This document shows, piece by piece, positions 10,281 through 25,200 of a stretch of 64,000 bases of DNA. The notes under the pieces were generated by a model. That model was not told the origin of the DNA. It saw only the letters and a program-made list of their open reading frames with translations, and did not search any database. The first letter of the stretch is position 1. Every line of letters starts with the position of its first letter. Source of the DNA: Crossaster papposus (lineage: Eukaryota > Echinodermata > Asteroidea > Velatida > Solasteridae); NCBI GenBank assembly GCA_037893245.1, contig JBAIAA010000661.1, positions 177,001 to 241,000 of the forward strand, written 5' to 3'. The position numbers and the translations under genes were made by a program.

Positions 10281-13200
10281 GTATGTACAAATGTATCAGG
10301 GCCTGTATACATGTCAGCTTTATACATTGTGTGTGTAATACCGGTATATCAGATGGCTTAAAGGTATGTAGTTGCTATAATTGGTGGTGGGTTGTATTTT
10401 ATAGTAAATGTCGTTTAACTGAACTGCCCAAAGTTTTACAATCATGAATGCTAGGAAAAGCAAGAAAAACACCGTTCTTTTTTTAACCGGCGCCCGGCAG
10501 TTGTTCTTATGATGTTTTATGTGTTTTTTCGCGATCGCCGTCTGTGTATGTGAAGGGGGTATAAAGCTGTAAAGCTCATCAGTGCAGTATTTACACTTGT
10601 TAATGCACATGGTACCGGTAGTATTATCGTGTGGACCTTTATAAACAAGCTTAACTTGAATTAAATATTTTGGAGTTGGGTTTCTTTAACGGGTACCGGT
10701 ACCCGAGTTCCTTTAACCAGCTTGCGCCAGAGGACGTATACGCGCAAAGTTTTCCCCAGATTCAAAATGAATAACACATAAACACGTCACGAGCAAGGCC
10801 GGAAATGTCTGTCAGCAGCGAGGAAGGTCGGAAATGCATGGGTGTGCTTCCCGATACCATCGGCCTGAACCCGCCTTAGATGTTTTGTTAAAAATAATCC
10901 CCCGCCTTGGCTTGGTGATGTTAAAATAATCCCGGCGCGAACTGGTTATACTGTACGTGGATAACATCTAAATCCATCAAAATGCTTTTGTTGGCACGTA
11001 CGGTACCCTAGTACATGTATTTCACAGACAAATTTGACCTTGTGGATCACTCGACCTTGACAAGCCAACTCCGAGTTCAAATAAACCCAAACGTATTTAT
11101 CACAAAATTTGAGGTATAATATTTTTTGTTTGCTTCCTACCTGTAGCTACCGGTAGCTCATGAAAATGAATTTTCATGTATTGATGCTTATGGATATAGC
11201 AAATACATGTAGATCTATGTATACTTCCAATTTGCATACAAATAGGGATCACATTTTTCTAACTTTGAAATGAAAAAATATTATGCCTCAAATTTATATA
11301 TATATCGGTACATTTGTAAAAAACAAAGTATAATTTAAACCAAGAGTCGCCTCAAGCTTAACCCTAACTCCCTACCCATTTTTACTTACACATAACCTGA
11401 ATCCTGCAAAATCCTCCAATTCCTAAATTGTTAAAACTCCAAGTAACCTGAATCCTGCAAAATCCTCCAATATTGGTCACTGGTGACCATACAGCCTGTA
11501 TCCTGCAAAATCCTGCAGTCTTGCCTTGGCTGCAGTCAGTAAAAACCCAAGTAACCTCAATCCTGCAAAATCCTGCGATGCATCAAACTCCAAGTGACCT
11601 CAATCCTGCAAAATCCTTGTGTGTCACATTCAGCCTGATAACCTGAATCCTCCATATTCCTGCAGGGGTAAAACCCCAAGTAACCTCAATCCTGCAAAAT
11701 CCTGCAATGCATCAAACTCCAAGTGACCTCAATCCTGCAAAATCCTGCATTTTGCAATGAGGAATTTGGAGGATTTGGGAGGGTTAGGGTTAACTAGCTT
11801 TTACCCGAGTTGAGTCATTCGGACAATGGAGTCGAGTCGAGTCACCAACAATTGCGACTCGAGTCGCCAACAATTGCGACTCGAGTCGCCAACAATTGCG
11901 ACTCGAGTCGCAAACAATTGCGACTCGAGTCGAGTTATTGACTCAAGTTGTTAAAACTCTGCTTTTCCTAGATTGCAACATGACGATAACCATCAACTCC
12001 TCCAACAGCGAGGGGGTGTTCTTCTCGCCTTCTTTCCCTTCCTCCTACCCCAAGCTGCCCGAGGCTTACTCCTGCTGGCTGACACTAATCCCTGATGCTG
12101 CCGACAAAGACTTCAGGCTCACGTTTGATGATTTCCACCTCAGCAGCGAGTATGTGCATCCCGAACTGTGCAATGCTCAGGAATTTGATTATCTCGCTGT
12201 AAGTACCTGGAACGCCGCTGTACCGAACACCGCTACACAAGTACTGTAGGTTCAAAGGAAATACATGTAGACCTTTATCAGAGTACAACATCTTTACAAT
12301 CGAAGCGAGGCAAAGTATGACAAACAAACATGGCGGCCTAAAATGGCCTGAAATGTGTGGGGATTGAGTGGCTCTTGCAAAATTTTAGCAGATTAACAAT
12401 CTTAAAAATGGAAGGATGTAAATTTTCCTAAACATGCTAAAACGCCGATCCGTATACTAGGTTGTCATGTCTCATTGCATTTTGAAGGAAGATAAAGTCT
12501 CAAACCAGTGGCTGAAATGAAGTTTTAGTGACGAGAAAATTTACGCTACGCGGCATTCTATTTTTACTTTTTCATCCAAGTACTTTACATTAGTGCAGGT
12601 CCTGCCATTTCCGAGAAATTAAGGGAAAATTTGCCAGTGGAGCCCGATGCGGCAACGTTAAAAATTTATCTTAGTGCAAGTTATGCCCTGACTTGCTTAC
12701 GTGCAAAATACTAACCTTATGAGACACCAGTCCACTCGGTGACGAATGTTCTTGTAACAGGAGGACATGAACATACTGTACATATACACAGTATACCAAT
12801 ACAAACAGATTCAAACAGATTCAAACGCCTTTATTTACTATTTTATGCGAGTTGTCCGTCAGAACATAGCGGATGTTGGAACATACACATGTACATGTAG
12901 GGGATGTTGGAACATAAGGGTGTCGGAACATAAGGGTGTCGGAACATAAGGGTGTCGGAACATAAGGGTGTCGGAACATAAGGGTGTCGGAACATAAGGG
13001 TGTCGGAACATAAGGGTGTCGGAACATAAGGGTGTCGGAACATAGGCGTGTCGGAACATACAATGTAGTGGTGTCGGAGCGCGGGTTGTCAGAACATAAG
13101 GGATGTTGGAATATAGGGGTGTCGGAACATAGGGGTGTCGGAACATAGGGGTGTCGGAACATAGGGGTGTCGGAACATAGGGGTGTCGGTACATAGGGGT

Positions 13201-16200
13201 GTCGGTACATAGGGGTGTCGGAACATAGGGGTGTCGGAACATAGGGGTGTCGGAACATAGGGGTGTCGGAACATAGGGGTGTCGGAACATAGGGGTGTCG
13301 GAACATAGGGGTGTCGGAACATAGGGGTGTCGGAACATAGGGGTGTCGGTACATAGGGGTGTCGGTACATAGGGGTGTCGGTACATAGGGGTGTCGGAAC
13401 ATAGGGGTGTCGGAACATAGAAGTGTCGGAACATAGAAGTGTCGGAACATAGAAGTGTCGGAACATAGAAGTGTCGGAACATAGAAGTGTCGGAACATAG
13501 AAGTGTCGGAACATAGAAGTGTCGGAACATAGAAGTGTCGGAACATAGAAGTGTCGGAACATAGAAGTGTCGGAACATAGAAGTGTCGGAACATAGAAGT
13601 GTCGGAACATAGAAGTGTCGGAACATAGAAGTGTCGGAACATAGAAGTGTCGGAACATAGAAGTGTCGGAACATAGAAGTGTCGGAACATAGAAGTGTCG
13701 GAACATAGAAGTGTCGGAACATAGAAGTGTCGGAACATAGAAGTGTCGGAACATAGAAGTGTCGGAACATAGAAGTGTCGGAACATAGAAGTGTCGGAAC
13801 ATAGAAGTGTCGGAACATAGAAGTGTCGGAACATAGAAGTGTCGGAACATAGAAGTGTCGGAACATAGAAGTGTCGGAACATAGAAGTGTCGGAACATAG
13901 GGGATGTCGGAACATAGAGGTGTTGGAACATAGGTGAAGTACATGTAGTCTGAAGGTAGGGGTGTTGGAACATAGGGGTGTCGGAACATAGAGGTGTCGG
14001 AACATAGAGGTGTCGGAACATAGAGGTGTCGGAACATAGAGGTGTCGGAACATAGAGGTGTCGGAACATAGAGGTGTCGGAACATAGAGGTGTCGGAACA
14101 TAGAGGTGTCGGAACATAGAGGTGTCGGAACATAGAGGTGTCCGAACATAGAGGTGTCCGAACATAGAGGTGTCCGAACATAGAGGTGTCCGAACATAGG
14201 TGAAGTACATGTAGTCTGAAGGTAGGGGTGTTGGAACATACATGTACAGTAGGTTGATTAGTCGGAAGATTTAAATGTACATGTACAAATGTAGGGGTTT
14301 CAGAACATACATGTAAAGAAATCTCCGGGCAGTTTCACGCCAACAGCGTGACACTTTAGAAGAGTTTCACATTTCAAGTACAAATAGGCACACACAAGTT
14401 AATTTTGTTTAACCATACAGGTCTACTAACTAAAAATACACTACTGTTACAATCTTTACATGTGCCTTTTAATTTGACAGCGCATTTGTTGTGATGTCAG
14501 ATGAGGGAAATATTTCTAAAAGAAACTGTGCCTTTGATGATACAAGCATACAATTTGGCAAACAGTCGGAGTTTGTCATTAGAAAGTTACAGTAGGTCCA
14601 TCGCAGGTTTGTTCTTTGAAAAAAAAATAGGTAGAACAAGATTTTCAAAATGGCTGCCAATGCTTGGTTTCATCTAAGGCACAATCCCAACACCTACATG
14701 TACTGTATCTGCCATACGCGTACTAGTAGTTTTGTCCACTTTTCAGCCCTATGTCATAGAATGGCCCATGATAGGATGGGTACATTTGATTGAACCCTGG
14801 GCATGTTTGCATAAAGTAGGGCAGAGGAAGGTTATTATATTGTATTTCACCACTCCTTTCCCCAGATATACTCGGGGTCAACAGTGACTAAGTACTGCGG
14901 ATGCCGCAGACCAGATATGTTGATTCACGACGGAGGCGAGGTCCGGCTGGAGCTTCATGTCCGACCCGCTCGCATCGATGAGTCAGTATTCAGGGGATTC
15001 CAGGCCCGATACCAATATCTCACTGCCGCAGAGCGCACGAACCTCAAAGACATCTATTTGTGTGAGTGTGGTATTTTTTTCTGGGTCAGTGGGCGGTGCT
15101 TGTTGGCACCAAAATGTTTCCTGCAATAAGAAGTACCTTTCAGAATGTCTGGCCGTTTTGAGTCAGAAGCTGGTGCAAGTGGAGTTACACGAATAAGCAT
15201 TGACAGGCTGTCAAAGGCAATGAGGGCTGAAATTGCTAAAATCGACAGAACCAGATGCTTATTTCATGGAGTGACGTTGCTCAGAAAGGTTTGGTGTAAA
15301 CAAAATTACAAGCCAAACGTTCTTATGTGCACCATATTAAACGATGCTACATGTACATGTATCTGTAGGCAGTTTCGTGTGGGTGTGGTTTTACATGTTT
15401 TATTTTATTTTAAAGGGTACCTGAAAATCAAAACTTTAATATGGCGAAATATACGCTTTAATAAGGCTGAATACTTAACAACTGCAAAAACTTCAAAATT
15501 ATTCCTTCTGGCATGACATGATTTTCAACAGAATCCAGGATGTACCTGTCGGATCAGTGCATGACAAACACTTATGTAGCAAAGTTTGAATTGAAATCGG
15601 AATCTTGGAATATTGTTTTCCTAGAATATGTGACCCGCTCCACAAAAATGGGTATTATGTCACAAAAAATGGAAATTAAGTTATATACATTGTTGGAAAG
15701 CCCACAGCGTAAGCTTTCATTTGGTATATAATAGAGCTTCGTACATGTAGCTACTCCCGTTCTGGAGATATGACATGTTGGCATATTGATTACTTCCTTG
15801 GAGTTCAAATTACACAACTGAGAAAACAGGCTTTGAAAAAGCTGGCTCTGTTGTGACAACAGAACGCTGCACACAAAATACCGGTAGGTGTGTTTTTCAC
15901 TTTAATCATCAAAATCAACATTTCTTTGAATGAAACCTGAAAATATTGGTGTTAAAGATGTCATTAATTTTGATGAAATGTTTTCCCTTTCAACATTGAG
16001 TAGGCCATTAGGCATAACAAAAAATGTTATGTTGGCCCAAAAAAATAGGGTAGGTAGGTAGGGATTCTTTTTTTTTTTATTTTTTTTTTTCCTCCCAGCA
16101 ATGAAAATTATATGTTTTCTAATTGTTTAAGCCGGTAGTGATACACGATAGCGTGTCCAGGTTCAATATATACACAATCCACACACACAACAATGAGAAA

Positions 16201-19200
16201 CGGTCAGAAATGGTTTCAAACGTATTTATAACTAGATTTATATAGATTTTAATCATTAAATTTCGTCCCTTGAAAGAAAAAATATCCAGGGTCGGCCGTA
16301 TTTTTAGGGTCGGTCGGGTTACGCCAACATAACATTTTTTTGTTTTATGCCTTACATGATAATGCACAGCGCGACTTAATTCCCTTTTTTTTGTAGAGCC
16401 GGTCACATACACTATTACAAAGGGTTATTTGCCACAGTACACCTTTAGATTTTGAGCACTTTTGCTGCTTCAAACAATGTACAACCGACAAGCTTTATGT
16501 TAAAGATTTTTAAGTTTTCACGTCAAGCCATTTATTTTTTCACACACACTCACAGATTCAACCAAGCCAGATATATTGAGCAGTGGTTATGGTATGGTGG
16601 AGGTTACCATTGCACCGTTGCCTGCCGCTGTCAACGCCAGAATCATAGATGGATTGTATTACATAGAGGCAGCACCAGAAATGAAGATTAGCCTCACCGC
16701 ATATAGTGAGTATTAAGCCTAGAGTATAGGCCCGACGCAGCCCAGGTGGCTCAAGATGTGTTTATCCTTCATTCGTTTTGAATTCTAGCCAACAACAATT
16801 CTTTCGTCGTTATGTGATGTGATCAAGCAAAACGAGTTTGAAGTCAGGAATTATGATTTTGAGAAATGGGCCGGAATGTGTCTTTTGCGTTTGAATTTTC
16901 AATATTATTATTAACATTTTTTTTTAACCAGTTTGCTCCGGATGACGAATATAAACGCAAAGTTTTCCCCAGATTCAAAACGGATGATGCATAAACACGC
17001 ACGAGCAAGGCCGAAATGTCTGTCAGTAGCGAGCAAGGCCGGAAATGCGTGGGTGTGCTTCCTGGTACTATCGGCCTGAACTCGCTTCGGATCGAGTTTC
17101 GTTAAAAATAATCCTGCCCCTCAGCTCGGTGATGTTAAAATAATCCCGGCGCGAACTGGTTAATATATGTGCCAGAATATGTATTTCAAAATATCGAATT
17201 CAAAAGAAAACAGGTCAACAAAAATATTTTTCAATTGCAAAGTTATTGACAAACGAAGTCTAAAATGGTACATTCTCGCGGTCGGCATGACGTCACCGGG
17301 CCCTGTTTCTTGTCTCTGATTGGTCAGTGGTGGCTGTTAGTTATCACCCCCTCTGGGCTCAAAGGGGAATGAATAGTGTTGTGGTCTATGTGAAAAAAGT
17401 CTAAATAATTAATTATTGTCCAACACTACACCGAAATATTTCCAAATTTCATTGTTTTATAAAGTAACAAAATCTCCCACGTTACACCGGAAAAAAAAAT
17501 GATTTTTTGTTTTTATTGCTGTAAACAAAATATAGAAAACACGTAATTCCCTGTACAAATTGAATGGAGGGCTACCCCTTTGCCCGACGGCGTGTGCAAT
17601 AGGTGGAACAGCCTCCGACCATGAGAATGAATGTATTGGACACAGTGTTTTCCAAATGTACTGAATCAGATACTCAAGTACCCTACCTTTGATATCAGGA
17701 ACCCGTAGGCAATTGTCGTGATATTGATGCACCCCTTCTCCCCTTTCCTGTTTTTACAACCTTAAATAGTCAATAATGCAGATTCCAACAGCGGTTCGAT
17801 TGAGATGAGAGATGGGCTGACATCGCAGGCACCCCTTCTGTATGACGGCACCCTAGAGCGACGGATGGAAGTCATCTCTACGCAGCCATCCATGTACATC
17901 CGCTGGCGTGGCGTTATACGAGACTCTACGCTCACACTAAGGATGGACATAACTGCCTTCAAAGAACCGAGTAAGTCTAGATGCAGTCTACGCTTAAAGG
18001 TAGGATACACCATTGGTAATTGCTTGAATTATCATGAATGGGTAGATTTGGGGGGTTGTATTTCATAGTAAATATCATTTAACTGACCTGTCCAAAGTTT
18101 TACAATCATGGATGCCGAGAAAAGCACCAAAAAAAATCATTTGTTTTCAACCGGCCTCGAGCAGTTATTTTTATGTTATTTTTGTTTTTTTCACGATCGC
18201 CGTCCGACGATCGCAATTTTTTCTTTCAAAAATTATATTTTTCGGAATAATTACAGGATATCTAGCTCAATCATTTTGCTGGATGCCTACAATCAATATT
18301 TACTTTCAAATGAGTAAGATATTTCTTAATAATTTGGTAGTAAATATTTTTGATAACTGCAAATGGTGTATCCTACCTTTAAGGCCTTTTCACACTACTT
18401 GTATGTTCGTCCAACCCGTGTCAAAATATACACGGGTCATAAACATTCCTAACCAAAAAATTGTTCCGGTAGTTTGTTTTTTTGATAAATTTCTGTGAGA
18501 ATTTTCAACAGGCGAGAACTACGCACAATTGTGCAATACTCAAATCTCCAAAAAACAACAAAAGCAGTTTTGGGTTGCGAGTATGAATACCAAAACCCAC
18601 CTCAGATGTTCGTGATGTTCATGTATTTTAGTGCATGTATGTTAGGTACCGGTGGGTCCATTTGTGACCTGTCATCACAAAATGAGCGTAAAGTCGCACG
18701 GAGTGATTTCCCAGTACGGCCAGTCAAAGTCAAAATTTGAAGGGGTGGTCGATTTTGAGATTATATGGTTGTTTTAAAGACTAAATCCCCAACAATCAAT
18801 TCCCAATTTTTCAGGACAATCAGATAAAAAAATATTAGTTTTTGAGACAATTTTGACTAAGCCTTTCTTTTCGCGTTCACACAATTTCTCGCAAGAAATA
18901 CCCGTTTTCTCATAATCCCTGTATTAAGACTCCAGACTAAAAAATAAAAATAAAAAATATTGAGTATCAAACCTCCAAGTGTTATATACCATTGGAAAGT
19001 TCTGTTTCCACAGAATTTAAAAAATACCCATATCTTAATTTTTCTTTTGCCGACTTTACGCTCATTTTGTGATGACAGGTCACATTTACTTGGATTTTGT
19101 TAACCCGATCGAAAAATACGAAGAACGTAGTCTACTTTCCAATAACAAATGATTTATAATCAGAAAATGTACTTTGAAAATTCATGAATGCGAAACCCTT

Positions 19201-22200
19201 AACCGGAATTAGCCTATTAAACATCTGCATAGCTCGCTTTGGTATCTAATACAAAGCAATTTGTTTGTAATTGCCTATTTTACAGGTTCCCCCCGTGAAT
19301 GTGCTGAAGGCAACTCTTATTTCTATTGCAAGAACCACCGTTGTATCAAAAGCACCTTGACCTGTGACTCCACAGACAACTGTGGGGATGGTTCAGATGA
19401 GGCGCGAGATAGTCTGACTGACATATGCCATGGTATGAACAAACCGGGATTGTTGTGCAGCCTGTCTTTAGAGGCGTTCCCATTGGACTTTTCTTTCCAC
19501 GGCCTGGATGTAACTTGCCGCGAAATTCCTTGTTGTAATTCTACCGTGCGTTTCCACTCGGAGTTTTATACATAAAGCTATATTAAATTACTAGAGAGCT
19601 AACTCTTTATTCTTACGCGCGAAGATACTTTGAATCCATTCTGCACGCAGACATTTTGAATTCATGTGCGTGTTGTAGAACATAATACAAATAGATGGAG
19701 TGAATTTTAGAAGTGTACTCTAAATGCAACACGCGTGCAAGTAGAACTGACGCAAATAACTTTAAGCGCGCCATGTCAGTTTAAAAAGGTCACGGCAAAA
19801 TCAACTGCAGCCCGCGAATACGCACGCGCATTTGCAATGTTTGGCGCTCATTTGCTGATCTTGAGTTTTTGGTTTTGGGCGTAACGGCTTCGGTAACGCA
19901 CTGTATAGAATACAAACGCAGATATGCAAATAGCCGTACAAAAGCCGTACAAAATGTTGAGGTTTCCATAGGTTTGTTAAAAAAAATGGATGCGCCCAGC
20001 TCGCATCACTTTGTACATTGAGCCAGTGCTCTAGTAATTTAATATAGATGATGATGATGATGATGATCATGCGTAAAGCGCCATCTATCTAGTTGCCTAT
20101 TCCGAGGCGCTGCCAGGAACACAGGGGCGAACTCCTTCTCTTAGCGAAGAGTGTTACTGGGTTCTTTTACGTGCATTACACAACGCACGAGACCTACAGC
20201 TTTACGTCCCATCCGAAGGACGAAGCAATAGTGGTTTAATTGCCTTGCTTAAGGACACACGTGTCGACACCGGGACTCGAACCCACGCTCTGCAGAACAG
20301 AAAACCGAGTTCTTAACCGCCCGGCCACGACACTCTATGGTTTTATACCACAATGTAACGTTTCATTCTCTGTGCGAGACTGGCAGAAGGTCACAAACTG
20401 CGGGCGCTGTGCAGAGTCACATTTGACCTACATATACCGGTACCGTAAGCGGAATTTGAAGTGGTGACGTGACATAGGCCGTGTCCGAAACTGTTGTTTA
20501 ACCCTAACCCCCTAGGCCTTACTTTGGGCTAAAGAACTGCGTACTACAGAATACTACTTAGTATTTTGTAGCACTGGGTCTCTCTGTGACTGATGATTGG
20601 GTGTGTACTGACAGAGTACAGATACTGCCAACTACAAAATACTAATAGTGGCAATACAGGTCAGTAATACTTACCTGGCAAAAAATGCAGTAGTCCAGCC
20701 TTGACACATTGCTGTGTCCCAAGTGACAATGTTTGCTGTAGAGTTTAGAACACCTTACACAGCATACATGGGCCATAAACACTCAGCAAGCAGCGGGACC
20801 CAATGCTAAAAAGTACTACGAGTGCAATTGGGGGTGAAGTACCAAATACTAAAAATTACTACAGGCATTGCACACAAGTCTGTGAGAGTACTGCATTCTA
20901 CTTTTTACTACTAATAGTAAAAAGTAGCATTAGGTAGGGTTAGGGCTAGAGCAGCGGTACAGCTACGGCCAGTGTTTCCCAGGCTAATGAGCTGAGCGAA
21001 GTGGTAAACATTCAAGTTGATGAGTAAAACAAAATTGACACAGTCTGTAAACTAAAAAGAATGCGCGATGATTCTACCTACACATTCAAATCGCGAGTTA
21101 TTGATACATGCAGGTCAAGGAAAATGCTCAGAAATTATACAAAATACAAATTTTTTGATTAGTATTTCCCTCATTTCAAAGCTTAACAGCGAGGTGGTAA
21201 TATTAGCAAAAATTGAGCAAGGTGGTCACTGAAAGTAGTGAAGTGGGTCGCCTCACGTTTGAAATGGCAGGGAAAACACTGTCTACAACTATTGTCTGCG
21301 GCGGCCATTTTGTAGCACTGTCCGAAATGCCGTCTACTGCTATACAGCTATATGGCTACAACGTCACACAAATCTAGCCGTAAGAAAAGTTGTCTAGCTC
21401 AGGAAAAACAAACATTGACGGCAGCACTAACGTTAATTTTGGAACAAATTTTTGATTAAATTTCAACTAGTTAAAACCCAAACACTGCTGGTCAGACATG
21501 CCGTTAATTAAGCACAATTTTAACAGTTTTTCCGGAATTCGAAACGTATGACGGATAAACGCGTCTCGAGCAAGGCCGTGAATATCCTTTAGCGACCGGC
21601 TCGCAGCGAGCGAGGCCGGGAATCTTAGGGTGTGCTACCCACATATGCCGTCCTAAACCCACCTCGGATCGAGGTTCATGAAAAACCATCCAGCACCCGA
21701 GTCCGGGGCCAATTTCACGGAGCTGCTAAGCACAAAAATTTGCTTAGCACAAAAAAGTCTTGCTCATTAAAAACAAGTTATTAGCCAAAACTCTACGTGT
21801 TTTTCATGCTAAGCAAAAAACCAGCTGATTATCAATCAAAAACAATAAAGATCAGGTGAAAATTTGGTCTGTAACCTTGCTTTTACCAAGGACAAATTTG
21901 CATGCTAAGCAAATTTTTGTGCTTAGCAGCTCCGTGAAATTGGCCCCGGTCAATGTCAAAATTATCCCGGCGCAAACTGGCTAAACATTGGTTTCAGTAA
22001 TACATGTAATAAGCATTGGTGTCAGATATGGCTGTCATTTTATTTGAACTGTGGTTTGGTTATCTTCCCTCTCTCCTGGACAATCAGAAGACGTCTGCGA
22101 TCCCTCACCCTGCCAGAATGGAGGCACCTGCAGCACACCTGGACCTTCATGTCGGTGCCTCTATGGCTACTACGGAGAAGTCTGCCAGTTTGGTAAAATA

Positions 22201-25200
22201 ACAAATCTATCATCTGAAATTATATTCATTTTGTATTCATAAAAACACGTACCTAAGACAGTTTAACCATCCCCAATGGCGGAGAGCCCATCAGTGGCAA
22301 GTCTTAACCAGTTCGCGCCGGAATTATTTTAACATCGTCGAGCCCACTGGCGGAATTTTTTTTAACGAAACTCAATCCGAAGTGTGTTCAGGCTGATAGT
22401 GCCGGGAAGCACACCCACGCATTTCCGGCCTTGCCCGCTGCTGACATACATTTCCGAACTTGAACTTGGCGTTTTTATGCGTCATCCGTTTTGAATCTGG
22501 GGAAATATTTGCGTTTATATACGTCATCCGGCGCGAACTGGTTAAAGGTAGGATACACCATTTGCAGATATCGAAAAATATTTACTACCGAATTATTAAG
22601 AAATATCTTGCTTATTTGAAAGTAAATAATGCTTGTAGACATCCAGCAAAACGATTGTTCCGAAACAAGTTTATTTTATTAAGAAAAATTCACGATCGCT
22701 GGCTTGCGATTGCGAAAAAAACAAAAAGAACAGCATAAGAACCACTGCCCTACACCGGTTGAAAACATCCCATGATTGTAAAACTTCAAACAGGTCAGTT
22801 AAACGATATTTACTATAAAATGCAACCCCCCACTTTTTTTTTTTTGGGGGGGGGGTATTTGAAGAACAAAGTGTTCACCAGTACGACGTAACCTTCAGGA
22901 TTTGCAAGCCCGCATTCAACATGATCATGATGTCGAAATCTGTAGTGGTGATCCTGCAATTGTGAGACGAGCTGCGGCTGACATGCGCCGCCGCTGTGGA
23001 TTTTGCATTGAAAGTGGAGGTGGCCTTTTGGCACGTGCAAGGTGTTGGTGCATAATTCAGTACTGAATAAATATCACCAATTGATAAACATCTTGTACGT
23101 ATCACATGCTTTCAAACGGTTAGATTTCCCTCAGGCCATATCTGAATGTGCTGCCTATGTAGGACCATAAATGTGACCTGTCACCACAAAATGAGAATAA
23201 AGTCGGAAATTTTGAAAATTGAGATATTGGTATTTTCAAATTCTTGAGAAAGAGAGCTTTCCAATGGTACATAACATTTGTGTTTTTTTTGCGATAAATA
23301 CTTTTTACAGCGCTCTAGAAAGTTATGGGATTCACAAAACGTGTTTGTGAGAAAAACTTACTTTAAACATCTTAAACAAAACACTCAAAAGATTACAAAA
23401 AACGTGGGATACTTACGAGGACCTGATTTGCATATTTAATTACCGTGTTAATTAGACCACTAATAGACTTTAATCCAAAAACTAACTACGCAAACACTTC
23501 TCAAAATCGCGTAATTTAAGAGGTTTTCAATCATCTGATCTCACCCCAAAAACGGGAATATGTAGAGGACGACTCGGGTTTTCCAAATTACGCAAAATCC
23601 CAAAATTGACCACCCCTTCATATTTTGACTTTAGGTGGCCATATCTCCAAATCACATAGTACAACTTGACTCTCATTTTGTGGTGACAGGTCACAAATAT
23701 GTTCGAAAGAGTTTTCACACACCATTTTTAAAACAGTGGTGCTCAGTGATACATGACTGGAGGAATGCAATCAAGGTATCACTGGAAAGCATTATACAAC
23801 ATAATTCATAGCCATACAATACATATCTTTGTCAAACTCGCCCTTATTGTCAGAACTACTGTTTTTCTGGGACACCCTGTATATGTAGGTAGGCACTCAC
23901 CACGTTAGGGGGACAGGTTCTTTTGTTTTGAAAAGACAGACCGAGTAGTGGGGACATTTTCGAGTCCCCATAGCACGTTGGGTGTTCAGTAAAGGTAGAA
24001 CAAGGTAAAATTGGGTTAGGGTATAATGAAAGAAAATGTAGAAGAGGACAAATTAGGGTGATGCTGAATTTTTTTTAGAATTTTAGAGTGTTCTGAGTTT
24101 GAGATTAGAGAGATTTCAGTTTACGCACAAACCCTATGGGTTTTCCCCATAACGCTATGTATCACACGAGCGTGTGACCCAGCACGAGTAAATGAGACAC
24201 TTTGAGGCAAAAATAAAATTTGAGATTTTGATTTCATCATTTAAAGCTAAACAAGCTTTAAATGATGAAATCAAAATATCAATTTTTATTTTTGCCTCAA
24301 AGTGTCTCATTTACTCGAGCTGGGTCACATATTATGAAGTGTTGGTATAAAGGTACATTATTCTCATGGTTACAGAAAATGCGTCATAAATGAGATGGCA
24401 ACAGTAATATGTACATGTACAAATTAAATATTATACAAATATGAACTGGCAATGAGGTCACTAGAGCACGTCTATTCCCCCGAGGGACTGTGAGTGACCA
24501 AAAGGATGACCTTTTCCCATTCTGGTCACTCACAGGGCCTCGGGGGAAATAGACGTGCTCTAGTGACCTCATTGCCAGTCCATATGTGTTTTATAACACA
24601 ACTCGGTCCAAAATATGAAATAATCGTGATCCGATATCCAGGCGCCGCTATTTTACATATTAAGATGAACCTGGCAAACCTCTTGAGGGCGCTGGAACCA
24701 CTCAAAATTTGTAAGTCTATTGCCCGCTTCGGGAACTATTTCCCGCAAATTCACGGTGGCGCAAATCTCATGCAATAGCCTATATTAGTTAACCCCACGT
24801 GACTGTGTTTCAGCCAACCAGAATACATAACAAGCAAGAGGTGTGTTATAACACCGAATATTTGTTATCTTGCACTATATATACCGGTATGTAAATCTCA
24901 CAATGAAAGGTTTTTTTAGCGCAGTACTAGTACTGCAACATTATCTTTGATTTTGAAGGCTTGGAACAAAGGTGTAATGTACAGAACAGGTTAAATAAGG
25001 CTTACAATTAGGTGGACATGCATCAACTTAAACGTAAACTGAAAGCCCACCAAAATTCTACTTTTATTCCTATTCTGCCCCCCAAAGTCCTACTTTTGTT
25101 CTGTTTAACCCTTAGCACGCTAGATCATATACACACGTATCCCCATGGCGCTGGATTTCTTGTGCAAGTCATCAAGTCATGCACACTAATATGTTTCGAA

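Noticed and set aside
12821-14243. Minus-strand frames of 384-472 codons with MFRH.YVPT.LCSDTS repeats
   Set aside because: Three overlapping frames give the same repeat peptide because the unit is 16 bp. This is the intron 2 minisatellite.
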